A stretch of DNA of 64,000 nucleotides from Linum tenue (GCA_946122785.1 CAMGYJ010000008.1:16641475-16705474), one strand, 5' to 3'; positions 1-12,919 are shown, numbered from the stretch's first letter. The notes: a model not told the origin generated them from the sequence alone. Numbers and translations: made by a program.

Positions 1-2
1 AG

Positions 3-1687
3 GGAGAAAGGGAGACCCAACAACCTAAGAAACGGGCCAAGGCGCTCACCGCAAACCCGCTCTTCCAACAGGAAGCTGTGATGGGTGAAGCGGGATCCGA
101 AGATAACAGTGATATGAACAATGGCAAGCCAAACTTGGGACCATCTGGGTGGGAAGAGCAGCCATCTGCATGGGCCCAGGGCTCGAAAAATCTTTTCCGA
201 GAGCAGAATATGGACAACATGTGGTACGTCGCGGAGTCCGACTCTGAGGACGTAGCTGAAGCAATGAAGGAGGATGACTTGGACGACGAAATCCCTGAGG
301 ACGATGACCCGCGCTGCCCGACCATCCCTTTCAAAGCCATGGAAAAAATCAGATACCGCAAGCCTTAGCGATCTGCGCTGATTGTGAAGGTCTTGGGGAG
401 AACCTTCCCTTACCCTATCCTCGCTAAGCGCCTGGAGTCACTCTGGGCGAAGATGGGTACCCTCCAGATCAACAGCGTCTCGTGGGGGTTTTATGTTGTT
501 CGTTTTACAAGCCAAATGGATTACGAGAGAGCTGCTGCGGGCGGACCCTGGATGATCGGGGAACATTACCTCACAGTTCGTCCCTGGCGGAAAGGTTTCG
601 ACTCTAAGTCTGCTGAAGTAGCTTCCACGCTTGTCTGGGCAAAGCTTCTTGCGCTTCCTATCGAGTACGTGAACAAGGAAGCCGTGGAGAGAATAGCGTC
701 CAGAATAGGGAAGCCAGTTCGGGTAGATCGTGCCACACAGTATGGGGAGCGTGGTCGGTTTGCACGAGTTTGCGTCGAAGTAGATTTGACAAAGCCCTTC
801 TATCGAGCTTTAAGATCGAGGGACGCAAATATTATATCGAGTATGAGGGCCTCCATAACATCTGTACTGAATGCGGGAGGTATGGGCATGCAAAAATTTC
901 ATGTCCCTCCTTGAAAAGGGAGGCCACACCTACCACAGCTGTTTCAGAAAGCTCGATCCCCATACCTACCGAGCCTGAACCTATCTATGGGGATTGGATG
1001 GTAGCCAAGTCGCGGAACCGCAAGAATAAGCAGCAAGTGGTGAAAGAGAACACAAGTACTCAGGACATGCCCAACCTGGGTGCGGCCATCACTCAGGGGA
1101 CGGGCTCCCGATTCCAGGCTCTAGTAACCGAAGAACAGGAAGGGGTGGTCATGGAAAGTGGCAGTGAAGGAGGGGATAGTGTGAAGCAGCCATCCCAGAC
1201 GGAAACATGCGTTAATAGGCCGAACCAAACATCTCTTGTGGTTGGGCTGCAGGCTTCAGGGGTATTGGCGGGGGAGACTAGCCTTGTTAATGTCCCAGTT
1301 GCGCAGGCGGGGGCGCATGTTTCTTTCACTGCCAAGCCGGTGTCTGGCAACAAGGCGACGACGGCCATGGTGGTTGGGAACGCTCCGCAAAAGGGCAGAC
1401 CGAGCAAAAGTGATGGCCAACGTAAACCGACTCCCTCAACTAAAGCAAAGCAGCCGGGAGGAAAGCAAGCCAGGGAGGGGCGACAGGCCCATAGCCTCCC
1501 AACTCGGAACGATACAGCGGGGATGAAGCCACTGCCCTTGCCGAGCCATAATGAAGTGTTAAATACGAGCAGCCAGACTTCAAAGAGGATGGAGCAGGGT
1601 CTCCCCAAAGTTGATCCAGGAGGGCAGGCCCTCTGCGATAGCCATACTTCGGAGGAAGCTCTGTCCCGTGCAGAGTCTACTCAGTAA
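3..1687 (+). pseudogene. LINE-A ORF1 (DUF4283 and zf-CCHC_4 nucleic-acid-binding protein), broken
   Basis: ORF1 proteins of plant LINEs bind the element RNA and act as nucleic-acid chaperones. The frame is already open at base 3, so the start codon lies upstream of the window. An acidic N-terminal region runs to a TAG at 366-368. The stop sits where related proteins read RKPWR, so it is probably a TGG-to-TAG change. The same frame continues through a DUF4283 domain (about 384-790, including GGPWMIGEHYL). Near 795-806 the frame shifts, and the next frame carries the zinc knuckle CTECGRYGHAKISC at about 868-909. A Ser/Pro/Lys-rich tail ends at 1687. Family assignment is secure; the exact site of the indel is inferred. 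Confidence 0.88.
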
Positions 1688-1727
1688 CGTCAGCCTAGGG
1701 AAGTCCCTTTCCTTTGCTTATTTTATT

Positions 1728-4700
1728 ATGTTAAGTATCTTAGCCTGGAACTGCCAAGGGGCAGGCAATGATTCTTTTCTTGCGTATCTCTTTTCGTTTT
1801 GTAGGCCGGCTAGACCGGACCTAGTTTTTATAGTTGAACCTCGTATCAGTGGTGACATTGCACGGGGCGTGATTGATCGAACGGGTTTTGATGGTCTGTT
1901 GCGTGTTGATGCTGTTGGTTTTGCAGGAGGCATTTGGGTGCTTTGGCACAAATCTGAACTGGAAGTGACCCAGCTTTCTGCTTCAGCCCAAATGATCCAC
2001 ATGAGTTGTCGGAAACGCAAGCTGGGCAGTGAGTTTGTAGTTGTTTTGGCAATCTACGCTAGCCCCAATGCAGCCCGGCGAAGGAGTTGTGGGAGGAGAT
2101 CCGTGAAGTGTGCCAGCGTACTAACCAAGCCTGGCTTCTAGCAGGTGATTTTAATTCCATCTTGGGGCCTGATGATCGAAGAGGTGGAGTGCCCTACCAG
2201 GAAGCTCGAACCCGAGCTTTTAGAAGCTGCCTGGATGATTGCGGGCTGCTTGATGCGGGGTTCTCAGGGCCGAGATTTACCTGGCAGCGAGGTGGACTCT
2301 ACCAACGTCTGGATCGAGCAGTGTACAACAGGCGATGGTTGACGAAGTACCCCCAAACTTCGGTCCGCCACCTTGAAAGGATTGGTTCGGACCACCGACC
2401 AATTCTTATCCAACCAGAGGCAGCGGGGCGAACCAGCAGAGGGGACCGACCTTTCCGCTTCCTAGCACCTTGGTTAGCTCATGAAGATTTTGAGCGTGTT
2501 TTGCATGAGAACTGGCAGAGAAATGCGAACTTGCCAGAGGCCCTTGCGGACCTCTCTACTGAACTGCAAAATTGGAACAGGCTGGTTTTCGGCCACATCC
2601 AGGAGAGGAAACGGAGGCTGGTCACCCAACTCAGGAAACTCGAGGTGAAGAATGAGCAGGGGGCGAGCCAAGCTTCTTTGGAAAGGGAGAGCAAAGTGCG
2701 ACGGGAGTTGGAAGATACTCTTTGGCAGGAGCAGTTGCTGTTGTTTCAGAAATCGAGAGTAGTGTGGATCAATGAAGGAGACCGTAACAATCGCTTCTTC
2801 CATCTCTCAACTCTGAAGCGAAGACGGTTCAACAAGATACTGGCTCTCCGTGACAACTCGGGGGAGTGGATCCATGACGAATAGGCGCTTCAAAAGCTGG
2901 CGATAGAGTTCTTCCAAGATCTCTATAGAGCGGACGCGGCTGGTTCCTGGGAGCTGCCGGAGGGATTTCCTTGTATTGAGGAAGACACTCTGCGAGGGCT
3001 GGAGCGGGACATTATTGGCGAAGAGGTCAGCCATGCGTTGAAGAGCATGGGAGCTTTTAAGGCACCGGGGAAAGATGGGTATCAACCCCTCTTTTACAAA
3101 AAGTGTTGGCAGACGGTGGGAGGAGCCCTTGTTGAGTTTGTTTCTAGGTGCTTCAGGGAGCCGCGGCTGATCCGGACTGTTAATGAGACACTACTTGTGC
3201 TTATTCCGAAGAGAGAGAGTCCGGACTCGATGAAAATGTTCAGGCCCATAAGCCTGTGTAACGTAGCCTACAAGACCTTAGCGAAGTGCTTAGTGCAACG
3301 GATTCAGCCCTTGATGAGGAAGCTGGTCCATCCGTCTCAGACTAGCTTTGTCCCGGGTCGCCATATCTCGAGTAACATTGTCATTGTTCAGGAAGTAGTC
3401 CACTCCATGGGGCAGAAGAAGGGGAGGAAGGGGCAGATGGTCCTCAAAATCGACTTAGCTAAAGCCTATGACCGTCTCAGCTGGCAATTCATCAAGGAAA
3501 CACTGGTGAAAGCAGGTTTTCCTTCTCATCTTGTTGAGGTAATTATGGAGTGTGTAACCTCGGTGTCTATGCAGGTCCTTTGGAACGGGAACTGTACGGA
3601 GGCTTTTAATCCCTCTAGAGGACTCAGGCAGGGGTGCCCGCTTTCGCCCTACCTGTTCACACTATGCATGGAGAGATTGAGCCACATTATTCAGAGTGAG
3701 GTGAACGAGGGTCGATGGAAACCGATACGGACCTCTCCGGGAGGGCCGGCGCTTTCACATGTATTTTTTGCAGATGACCTGGTTCTATTCTCGGAAGCTA
3801 GCGAGGAACGGGGTCGAGTTATCATGGGGTGCCTGGAGAGGTTCAGTTTAGCATCCGGCCAACAGGTTAGCAAGGAGAAGTCGTCTGTGTTCTTCTCGGC
3901 GAATGTCACGAGGCAGCGAAGTACAGTTATCGCCACCCAAATGGGTATTCCGATGACACAGGACCTTGGCCGCTACCTGGGGGTTCCGGTGCTACATGGT
4001 CGGGTAACAAAGCAAACTTTCAAATATATATTGGATCGTCTTGACAATAAACTTGCAGGATGGAAAGCCTCCAGTCTATCCCTTGCAGGGCGGGCTACCC
4101 TGGCGAAATCGGTGCTGAGTTCTCTCCCCACCTATGCGATGCAGACCAACCTCCTACCTATCTCGATCTGTGATGAGATAGACCGCCGGGTTCGAAATTT
4201 TATCTGGGGTTCCTCGGCTGAGGGAAGGAAAATTCACCTAGTCCACTGGGATGGAGTTTGCCAGCCGAAAAGTGATGGTGGTCTTGGGTTCAGGAAGGCT
4301 CATGAGCTAAACCTAGCTTTCCTAGCGAAGCTAGCTTGGAATTTCTTAAAAAATCCGGACGAGTTGTGGGTGCAGGTCCTCCAGGCGAAATATTTTAAGA
4401 CAGTGAACGGGGCCCTAGTCGCGAAATCGATGGCTCGTGCGTCCAACCTGTGGCGGGGAGTCAGGAAGGCGTGGGCGGTGATGGAGGAGGGCACATTGAT
4501 GAGCTTAAAGGATGGCATGGCTACGAGCTTTTGGGTTGATCAATGGGTGGCCCCGGGAGTTCGACTCATTGATCACCTCTTGGATGGAAGCCCGCCGATT
4601 GATCCGGCTACCCCTGTCGCTGCATTTGTTGACCGAGGTACGTGGAACCTTGAGTCCCTTGCTGAGTTTTTACCCGACGAAATTATTTCCCTAGTTGCAG

Positions 4701-5830
4701 GAACCCAGCCACCGATCGAGGACGCGGGGGAGGATCGCCCTATCTGGGGACCCGAGGAGAATGGGAAGTTCAGCATCCGGACCGCTTACAACCTGGCGAC
4801 GAGCTATGTGAAGGGCGAGAAGCTAGCGAACTGGAAGACGGTGTGGGGCTGGAAAGGACCGGAGCGGATCCGCCACTTCCTGTGGCTAGCAATGCGGGAC
4901 AGGCTGCTTACCAACAGCGAACGTGGAAGAAGAAGGCTGACGACAACGACCAACTGTGGATTATGCGATACCGAACCGGAGACAGTCCTGCATGTGTTGC
5001 GGGACTGTACCTTTGCCAGGTTAACTTGGATGCAAATTATCCCTCCTGCTGACTATCACCGTTTTTTCGGAGCTCCGTTGCAGGATTGGATCGAGATCAA
5101 CCTTAAAAACGAGCACACTGGCCTTGATTTTGGCCTTACCTGCTGGTCTCTTTGGAAGACCAGGAATGATCGCGTCTTTGCAGGCAAGATCACTACGACT
5201 GAAGCTTTTTTGCAGCGCGTCCAGGCATGGATAACTGTCGTGAGGCAAGCCTTGGACAGGGATAGGCTACTTCACAAGCCTAGCCCGCCCGCTAGAACGG
5301 AGGTGGAGATCTCTTGGAAGCCACCACCTCCAGAGTGGGTTACCCTCAACACAGATGGCTCCGTTCACCATAACACAGGTCGTGCCGCAGCTGGTGGCCT
5401 GATTCGAGATCACACTGGAAAATGCCTTCGGGCGTTTGCTTTGAACCTGGGATGCTGCTCTATCACCCGGGCTGAGTTGAGGGGCGCTGTAGAAGGGCTT
5501 CAGTTGGCTTGGGATGCTGGTTTCAGACATGTCAGACTGGAACTCGACTCCGAATGTGTTTGCCAGCTGCTTCGGAGTAATGATTCTAGCGAGCATCACC
5601 ATGCAGCTATTTTGGATAGAGCTTATGAGCTGCTGCACAGACAATGGGATGTTTCTATCTCCCATATTTTCAGAGAGGGTAATAAGTGTGCTGACCATAT
5701 TGCCAATTGTGGCCACTCGTTTCCTTTGGGACTCCATTCATTTCCGATTTCCGATCCACTCCTTTGTAATTGGCTTTTGTACGATGTTCAGGGGATCTCC
5801 GAACCCCGGGTGATTTTGAATGAAAGGTAG
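1728..5830 (+). pseudogene. LINE-A ORF2 polyprotein (AP endonuclease, RT, zf-RVT, RNase H), broken
   Basis: This polyprotein nicks target DNA and reverse-transcribes the element RNA. ATG at 1728 opens MLSILAWNCQG, the usual start of the endonuclease. The frame shifts near 2075-2090. The endonuclease then continues with GDFNSIL and the SDHRPIL motif (about 2387). A TAG at 2882-2884 interrupts the frame, which stays open from 2885 to 5830. The reverse transcriptase shows FRPISLCNV (about 3240), GLRQGCPLSP (about 3620) and the catalytic FADD (about 3768). A zf-RVT domain lies near 4740-5030. The C-terminal RNase H keeps its acidic residues in NTDGS, AELRG, LELDS and CADHIA. All catalytic motifs look intact, so only the two breaks in ORF2 disable it. 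Confidence 0.92.
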
Positions 5831-5861
5831 GGTGCATTTGCATCCATTTATAAAAAAAAAA

Positions 5862-6314
5862 CACAGTATTTAATTTGTGTCAAATTATGTGAGAATTGAA
5901 AAGCAAATATCGCCCATAAATAAGCAATCAAACCCACCTGTTTATAGTTTCATTTTGTTAGTCCTAATCTAAAAACAATAGGACGACCAATCAAAAGCAA
6001 ACCAGAGAGGATTAAGCTTGGTGATAGAAAGCCATTGTCAAGCTCTCATCAATAAGCTGAAGGCTAAAATAAGATTATCATACGGAGTTGCTGGCCGGCG
6101 GTCGCTAAGAACTAATAAGGATGGGCTGACGGGCAGAGTGGTGATTTGGGCTTTTACTCCCAGATTGCAAAGCAACTCATCTCACTATCTGGCCCATACA
6201 CACTGGAATACTTCTTGTTTTTTGGGGTGGGCCGGCCACCAATTTCCTCCTTCAATGTTTTCAAGTTCGAAATTTGAAGAGCTAAGATGGTGTGTTTCGT
6301 TTGGTGGATATCTA
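5862..6314. other. AT-rich spacer with a short RNase-H-like remnant
   Basis: This is the gap between LINE-A and duplication copy A. At 6015-6075 the plus strand reads VIESHCQALINKL, which resembles the third catalytic block of LINE-type RNase H (compare LESDCQTLIQKL in LINE-B). This is probably a tiny remnant of an older element. Nothing else is recognisable here. Confidence 0.4.
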
Positions 6315-7324
6315 CATATATAAGGTTAAATGAGAATTTTTTTCTTCTCTATTTTGAATTTTGTGGCCAGAGGAAAGAAACAATACGATGATGAATTAGA
6401 CTAGATTGTATTTGTTGTCAATCTTTAATTAAATGCTAGGTATATGTTTGGTGGTTTGATATTTATATTTTAATTAAAATTACTTATATATTATAGGAGA
6501 CTAATCATAAAATCAGAACTTAAATAACATTGATTTGAATATTAAATATTAAATTATATGTGTAATTTATTTTAGACAAAATATACAACCAAAACTTGAA
6601 CCTTTGTGACAAATATAATCATTTTTTATGAATAATAACAAATATAGTTAATTAGTCCATGTAATCAATTTAATCTAATAGCATCATCAACTATGTTGAC
6701 TAGATTCATGGAAATATGGAATACGCTAATGTGGTGTTAACTTACCAGTTTGGAATTTTTGACAATTTTATTATAATGAACTTAAACAAAAAAGAAAAGG
6801 CACAAAAATAAGATTCATTAGGACAATATTAAGATGGGAAAATAAATTATCCTTCCTCTTTTATCCCTTTGTTTACGTCTTCTTCTACACATCTTTTCAT
6901 TGATTAAAATCCAAACCGTTATCACCTCTCATCTCATAGCACATCAAATTTCAATAAAAGATCTGACAAAACTCGACAATTATCACTCGATCGGATATTA
7001 ATGAAGGAGGAACAACCTACTCTATTCAAGGTGGAAGTTGCGCTAGCAAAACAAAAAACAAAAAAGCAAGTTGTACAAGCACCCTTTAATCTATATTACC
7101 ATCTCACTGAATGATTCATAAGCACCAGTCAATGAAATCTATGAATTTTTCTCATACTTTCACCAGAATTTAATTTCTTCTTTTTGCTATTGCAAGGATT
7201 TAGTAGAACAAAATCATTTGTTTGTATGAATTGATATAGATATGAACACCACATTATTTCTGATGATATTGGATATGAGAATCTTAGAAGAGTTGAAGGG
7301 GGTTGGAGAGAAAGTCGAGGGAAG

Positions 7325-7810
7325 TGTTATAAACCGAACAGAAAAATTAGGGTTACCGATCTGGCTGAGTCGCGGACTAGGTCGCTCTCTTTAAGGCGTT
7401 CGCGGCACTGCCTTCGTTGCGCACGGCAGACTATCAGCCGGTCGCCTCCAGGATAAAACAACCACTCTTATTTTGTTGCTCATCGATTTTGTGCGAAAAC
7501 CGGAGCTCTATGAACTCACTCACTCTCTATCTCGTGTTTCTGCTCTCTGAGGTGTGTTTAGAGTGTTTGGGGCGTCTCCTATTTATAGGAGCAGAAAACC
7601 CAGAATATTCCCTCTTTCTTTGGGAATAAGTCATATTTTAATTAGGGAGATAATTACTCCCATAATTAAAATATAATCTATTAAGATAATTATTCCTAAT
7701 TATCTCCATAATATTCCTTTTATTAATTATCCATCTTATTTATGTATTATGGGACTGGAAAATTAATTAGGAATTTCATTTATAGCTTTTCAAAGCTATT
7801 CATCCCAACA
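7325..7810 (-). repeat. 3' LTR of copia element 1
   Basis: This copy is 486 bp and matches 12429-12919 with about nine substitutions and one 5-bp indel, counted by eye, giving about 98% identity. On the plus strand it starts TGTTATAA and ends CATCCCAACA. Confidence 0.92.
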
Positions 7811-8579
7811 ATCCCCCACTTGAATAGTTTTGAAACTATCTTGAGCATCAACAGTTCCATAAGATCGGGCATAAGCTAAGGTATCGCGAAGATTTGAACC
7901 TTAACGTAGTGGTTACACTTCCGATTTCATAAGGGTGACTCGTAGTCTTGAACCCTATCTTAGACAATGTAGCACACCGGATCTTTTCATTTAGTGATAT
8001 TCTCTCATAGGCCGTGCGTTTATGGCCATACACGTTATCCCGGTTTAGTGAACGCTCTAGCAACTTTGTGCCTCCAAAGTTCCATAGGGAGCGGCCCCAC
8101 TCCCACATTCACATAGGTGAGTCTATGAGAAGTACCCCCCAAAGTAAAGTACTTCACTCCACATAGAGTATAGATCTCATTAAGAGTTTAACTCAACCTC
8201 CAAGGCTTTGGGATTCATGCTTCACTATGCATAAACTTTTCTCAATATTACTCATGACTTGTTATTACCCATTGAACCCGTTTCTTGGGATCTCCAGTCT
8301 ATCGGGTTGGATTACCATCACTTGTATTCCATGGTTCGGTAGGCATAAGTCTCATACCCTTCGTGGTATTTTGGACTTTCTCTCTAGCTAGTCCTTTCGT
8401 CAAAGGACCACCTAGATTCTTTTATAATCTCAAGTTCATCATTTCGTCAAAGAATAAACTAGATTCTCTTTTAAGTGATCCACCCTTACTGCTCCAACAG
8501 TTAGGGACTCTCTCTTCCAGTACTGTTCTCATGACGAACTTGTCGCCTCTCACCATTTGTTACGGTTCTATTTAGCAAT

Positions 8580-9400
8580 TGTTATCGCAATGGATCAATA
8601 CCGGCGGATACGGTCTTTCCCATAAGGAAATCTCTAGTAATGACCCTCTCAATCAACTTTCTTCTTTACTAGCCATTGCTAGTTCTATCATATCTGATTC
8701 TATAGTTGATTGAGCCAAGATCGTTTACTTATTTTTCTTAGACTTCCAAGACACAACTTCTCTATCGATGTTTAAAACATAGCTTCTGGTAATCTTGGAG
8801 TCCTCTATAGGATATTCTAGTCTGCATCACTATATCCTACCAATACAGCAAAACCTTTGATAAAAAAATACCAAAGTTTTCTGTTCTTTTAAGGTGTCTC
8901 ATGACCCCTTTCAATAGCATTTCAATGCTTCATACTAGGACATCATGTAAACCTTCCAAATAACCCACAATGTCGGGTCTCGTGTTAATCAGCTGCCTCT
9001 TGCAGACTGTCGATGCTAGTATATTCTAACTTTCTTAGTTTATTACACCATTTCCAGTGTTATTTAATATTTGAACTAGCATCATCAACCATTTATGCAG
9101 GCATACAACTTGTATTTCTTCTAGATCTTAACTATGTAATTAAACTTATCTAGAGGAAATCTATTTCATTGTCATAGTCCCATGTAGATATCCCTATCTA
9201 AATCACCATTCACAAAATAGTTTTAACATTCATCTCATACATGAAAGTTATTCTACATATTGTTGAATAGATATCAAAGAAATCTACAATTTTTCCTCTT
9301 CACCTAAAGCCTTAGCTACTAGGCGATCATTATACTCATAAACTAAACCACCAGGTTTCAGTTTTTCTTTCTAAGAATCCATTTATTACCTAGGCTTCAT
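8580..9400 (-). pseudogene. Degenerate copia pol: RT and RNase H remnants
   Basis: On the minus strand, short pieces in shifting frames match copia pol. At about 9380-9180 the reverse transcriptase start reads KWILRKKLKPGGLVYEY, then NDRLVAKALGEEE and a diverged VKT/GDLD-like stretch. At about 8850-8580 the RNase H region reads LVGYSDAD, SWKSKKN, QSTIESDMIELAMASKE and PPVLIHCDN. Their order (RT before RNase H along the minus strand) fits the family. Many stops and frameshifts make it non-coding. Sequence between the pieces, and integrase or gag farther along (9400-11440), is too eroded for me to place. Confidence 0.82.
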
Positions 9401-11457
9401 TGCCAGGAGGTAATTCTCAAAGATGTCAAATCTTTTGATTTCATCGATATATTACCTAAGGCTTTACAACCAAAAGGTAACTCTACAAGTTTCTAAGTCT
9501 TACCAGACTCCAAAGATTCCATTTTGTTAATAATGGATTATCCCACAATTCTGCATCTTTATGGAAGTTCAAACTTCTAGCAGACTTGTAGGATCTTTCT
9601 TTCTTAGGGTGTAAATAACAAATTCATAACCAAAATCCTTTCGTGATTTATGGTTTCATTTGTCTCTTCTGAGTTCATACCCAGATTCATCACCCCCACT
9701 AGTTATCCATTATTTCTAATAGTAGGCAGGATATCACCCCCACTATTTCTTGATTTAAAATGGAAGTTTATTGGCATCAATGGATTTCACAACAACAATG
9801 AGTATTCATTTCATAAACTTATGTGTTTTACAATATCTTACACACTCATATGCTCTTTTAGTTATCATGTTACACTGATTCTCTAACGCTACCACATGCA
9901 TGCCACATATCGAATAATCAGTGCAATCTTAATGCAATTAGGAATTTCAAACCATTTCAAATAACTAGTCATACAATCAGAGCACTCTAAAGAGCAATAT
10001 ATTATTTATTGTCTTTTCCATCGAGTTTACCCATATCAACATAAATCAAATCTATTGATTCTGATTCTCTAACCACATATTTTACGGGTCATTTTGCTTG
10101 GATACAAAAATTTTATTTATCTCAAGCGTTCGAGAATAATATGGGAATATGATATAAGATATTCGAATTCTTCACACAGACACACTTAGAGGAATTTATC
10201 TTATCTACTTAACCATGACTTTCTAGAGGTAGGGTTCTTTTCCACTTTCCCAGAACCATCAACAATAGTGGTGAGGGTCTTTCCCAACAACACTTTCTCC
10301 TTCAATATGCCTCAATGCATGATTGAACTTAGCTACTTTATCATATGCATGCCTTGAGGCGTCAATATCCAACCACCATTCTTCAGAATTGCCATTAAGG
10401 CCTATCACCCCATTAATGATTATTACCACCAAATTCTCTTATTTAGTCAAGTTAACACCAAGTTAAACTTGTTCTTACACTTTCGTGTCTTATGACCTAG
10501 TTTCTCACAAATTTACCAGAGAAACATAGCGTCATTCTTAGAGGATTGGGTGGTGATCTTATGGTTACCACAAAGGGTTCCATTCTATTTGGTATGGATC
10601 TGGTTCGGCTTGCTGCTCTCATTCTTGAAACTTTAATGTTTCAGAGCAGGCTAAGTGGTTCGTATAGTACTGATAATAGTTCTTACAATATCGTTATTAT
10701 GGGCAATAAACCCATTCTATTCCCATATATTCTTCAATGCACGCATCTATACAAAAACATTCTTTTCACAGCATGTATTCAATTTATGCTCTAATCATCG
10801 AGGTACGTAATATATCTCAATGTCAACTTATCATGCATCAATTCAAACTTTCATTTTAGCATTCATAACCTTACTCAATTACATGCATAAAACCCTATAA
10901 AATTTGTCATTCATTAATGACTCATAAGGAAGGTTCAATTCTTACCTCCTTTCAAGAAGTCATTTTCTTCTGAATTTGTCACGAATAACTTTATTCTCGT
11001 GATTCGTGTAACATTACCGCTTCGAGAAGCATATGCGCATGAGGCCTCCCCATATTTACACAAAAGCTGAGAGCAATTCCTAAATCCAGAAGTAGTGCAT
11101 TCAAATAAGAAATCCACCATAATTGGCACAAAAGCATAATTCATCAACAAATTAGTAATCCATTCTACTTATCTTTTTGTCCTCGACTTGTGTGATCTTC
11201 TCCTCCTGGTCCAATAATTATAGACAATCCTCCCATGGTTCTCGATTTGATTTTGTCCTTCCTTACTAGGGAACGAATTCCCTTCCAAACATGTAATGAT
11301 GTAATTAATCAGGAATCATCTCCCACCTCGTGGGACTCCAACCAGGGAATAATTCTTGAGACAGAAGACAACTTCAAACTTCTTTCACCGCTACTTGAAA
11401 TCCAAATCAAGGTTGTTTCATCATAAAAAAAAAAAGTCTGAATGGGTAAAGCTTGGG

Positions 11458-11710
11458 TTTTCCCTTCCGGCCATATTTCAAAGATGAGCCCCCTTCTTCA
11501 AAGCAATTAAAGCCTGTTCGGTGTCACGGTTGGCATTACCGTAGCTAACAAGATCTGCCATTCCATGTGAAGAACAAAACGCACAAATCACTGCGTTCAT
11601 AAGAGGGGTTTGACCAACTCCGTCAACAGCATCTACCTCTGCTCCTTCCTCGACTAAGAGTTCACACAACTCGGCCCTCCCTGTACTCGCTGATTGATTT
11701 GGCCGAGGCT
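11458..11710 (-). pseudogene. Ankyrin-repeat protein fragment captured inside copia element 1
   Basis: The minus strand reads GRAELCELLVEEGAEVD, then GVGQTPLMNAVICA, then EQALIALKKGAHL. This is the ankyrin pattern of helix-turn-helix units with TPL and a G-A before the turn. A retrotransposon does not encode such repeats, so this is probably host sequence carried within the element. The adjacent 11654-12420 stretch contains short open frames (one beginning MSQRGRASAADPAAKNDD at about 11881) that may be further pieces of the same gene, but I cannot identify them. A 24-bp piece beginning GTCCATCCTTCCC occurs twice (about 12103 and 12186). Confidence 0.55.
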
Positions 11711-12428
11711 TGCCGGTAATTGAATTGGAATTTGTTGAAGCCAGATACGGTGCACGGCTTGACCAAAGGAGCTTTGGTGAGAGATGGGGAGTTCGTGGCC
11801 ATGAGTAATCATGGAAGAAGGTTTCTCATCGTCGTTCTTCGCCGCGGGATCGGCGGCGGAAGCTCTTCCTCTTTGGCTCATCTTCTTTCACCAACAGAGG
11901 CGTGGTCACCGTCGGCGCCGGGGTGGGGAATGATTCCGGGGTGTGCCTTATCTTATCAGTGAAGATTGCATAATCGAGCTGCCTAGCCTTGTTAGAGATG
12001 GCGTGTTTAGGAAATTGATTCCTGAAGATGGCACGTACGTTGCTGTATAAATCGATTGACTGCCTTGGCTCTTCTTTTATTTCCGGTTAGCCTTCTGTGG
12101 GAGTCCATCCTTCCCAGGGAATAAAGTCCATCTGTGGGAATAAAGCTAGCGAACAACCTCAATTTGTTCCAATGGACAAATTAAAGTCCATCCTTCCCAG
12201 GGAATAAATCCCTTCAAATTCATAGAACCTTCCAATTAATCACTGCTGGACGGAAACCAAGGACGGATCCCAATCTGCTTTCCCAAAGGCGAGAGAGTAC
12301 ATCGTCCGAGCTAGGGCTTCTTCGACGGAGCGTCCACGACCGCCAATGCGCTCGGCATAGTATTGGACGGTGAAAAATCAAATCGATATCCTGTTCGGTA
12401 CACATGACAGCAACCAACGCCTTAAAAT

Positions 12429-12919
12429 TGTTATAATCCGAACAGAAAAATTAGGGTTACAGATCTGGCTGAGTCGCGGACTAGGTCGCTCTCTTTAAGG
12501 CGTTCGCGGCACTGCCTTCGTTGCGCACGGCAGACTATCAGCCGGTCGCCTCCAGGATAAAACAGCCACTCTTATTTTGTTGCTCATCGATTTTGTGCGA
12601 AAACCGGAGCTCTATGAACTCACTCACTCTCTATCTCGTGTTTCTGCTCTCTGAGGTGTGTTTAGAGGGTCTGGGGCGTCTCCTATTTATAGCAGCAGAA
12701 AACCCAGAATATTCCCTCTTTCTTTGGGAATAAGTCATATTTTAATTAGGGAGATAATTACTCCCATAATTAAAATATAATCTATTAAAATAATTATTCC
12801 TAATTATCTCCATAATATTCCTTTTATTAATTATCCATCTTATTTATGTATTATGGGAAAATACTGGAAAATTAATTAGGAATTTCATTTATAGCTTTTC
12901 AAAGCTATTCATCCTAACA
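12429..12919 (-). repeat. 5' LTR of copia element 1
   Basis: This copy is 491 bp and pairs with 7325-7810. Read on the minus strand it begins TGTTAGGATG and ends TTATAACA. It is followed outward by the GGAAG target duplication. Confidence 0.92.

Larger units (their letters stand above)
1..5861 (+). mobile_element. LINE-A: plant L1-type non-LTR retrotransposon, 5' end outside window
   Basis: The sequence reads in LINE order: ORF1 (DUF4283 domain plus CCHC knuckle), ORF2 (endonuclease, reverse transcriptase, zf-RVT, RNase H), a short 3' UTR and an A-run at about 5852-5861. The element starts before base 1, so its 5' target-site duplication cannot be tested. The coding region is GC-rich compared with the AT-rich DNA after 5862, which supports the boundary. 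Lesions are few: two nonsense codons and two frameshifts. That points to a fairly young but inactive copy. Confidence 0.93.
7325..12919 (-). mobile_element. Ty1/copia LTR retrotransposon 1 (minus strand), decayed
   Basis: Two direct repeats of about 490 bp, with TG...CA ends on each strand, bound the element. A 5-bp duplication GGAAG flanks it (7320-7324 and 12920-12924). Copy B has the uninterrupted site at about 34552. The orientation is minus: a purine tract (AAGTGGGGGAT read on the minus strand) abuts the LTR at 7325-7810, making that the 3' LTR, and pol remnants read on the minus strand. The interior has no long ORF. It also contains an ankyrin-like host fragment near the 5' LTR. I could not find a convincing tRNA primer-binding site. 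Confidence 0.9.

Noticed and set aside
1093..1608. 171-codon open frame on the minus strand across LINE-A ORF1
   Set aside because: It lies opposite the GC-rich ORF1 tail and has no recognisable domain. Shadow of the real frame.
7417..7629. 70-codon ORF repeated at 12521-12733
   Set aside because: It lies wholly inside the copia LTRs, so its duplication only reflects the LTR pair.
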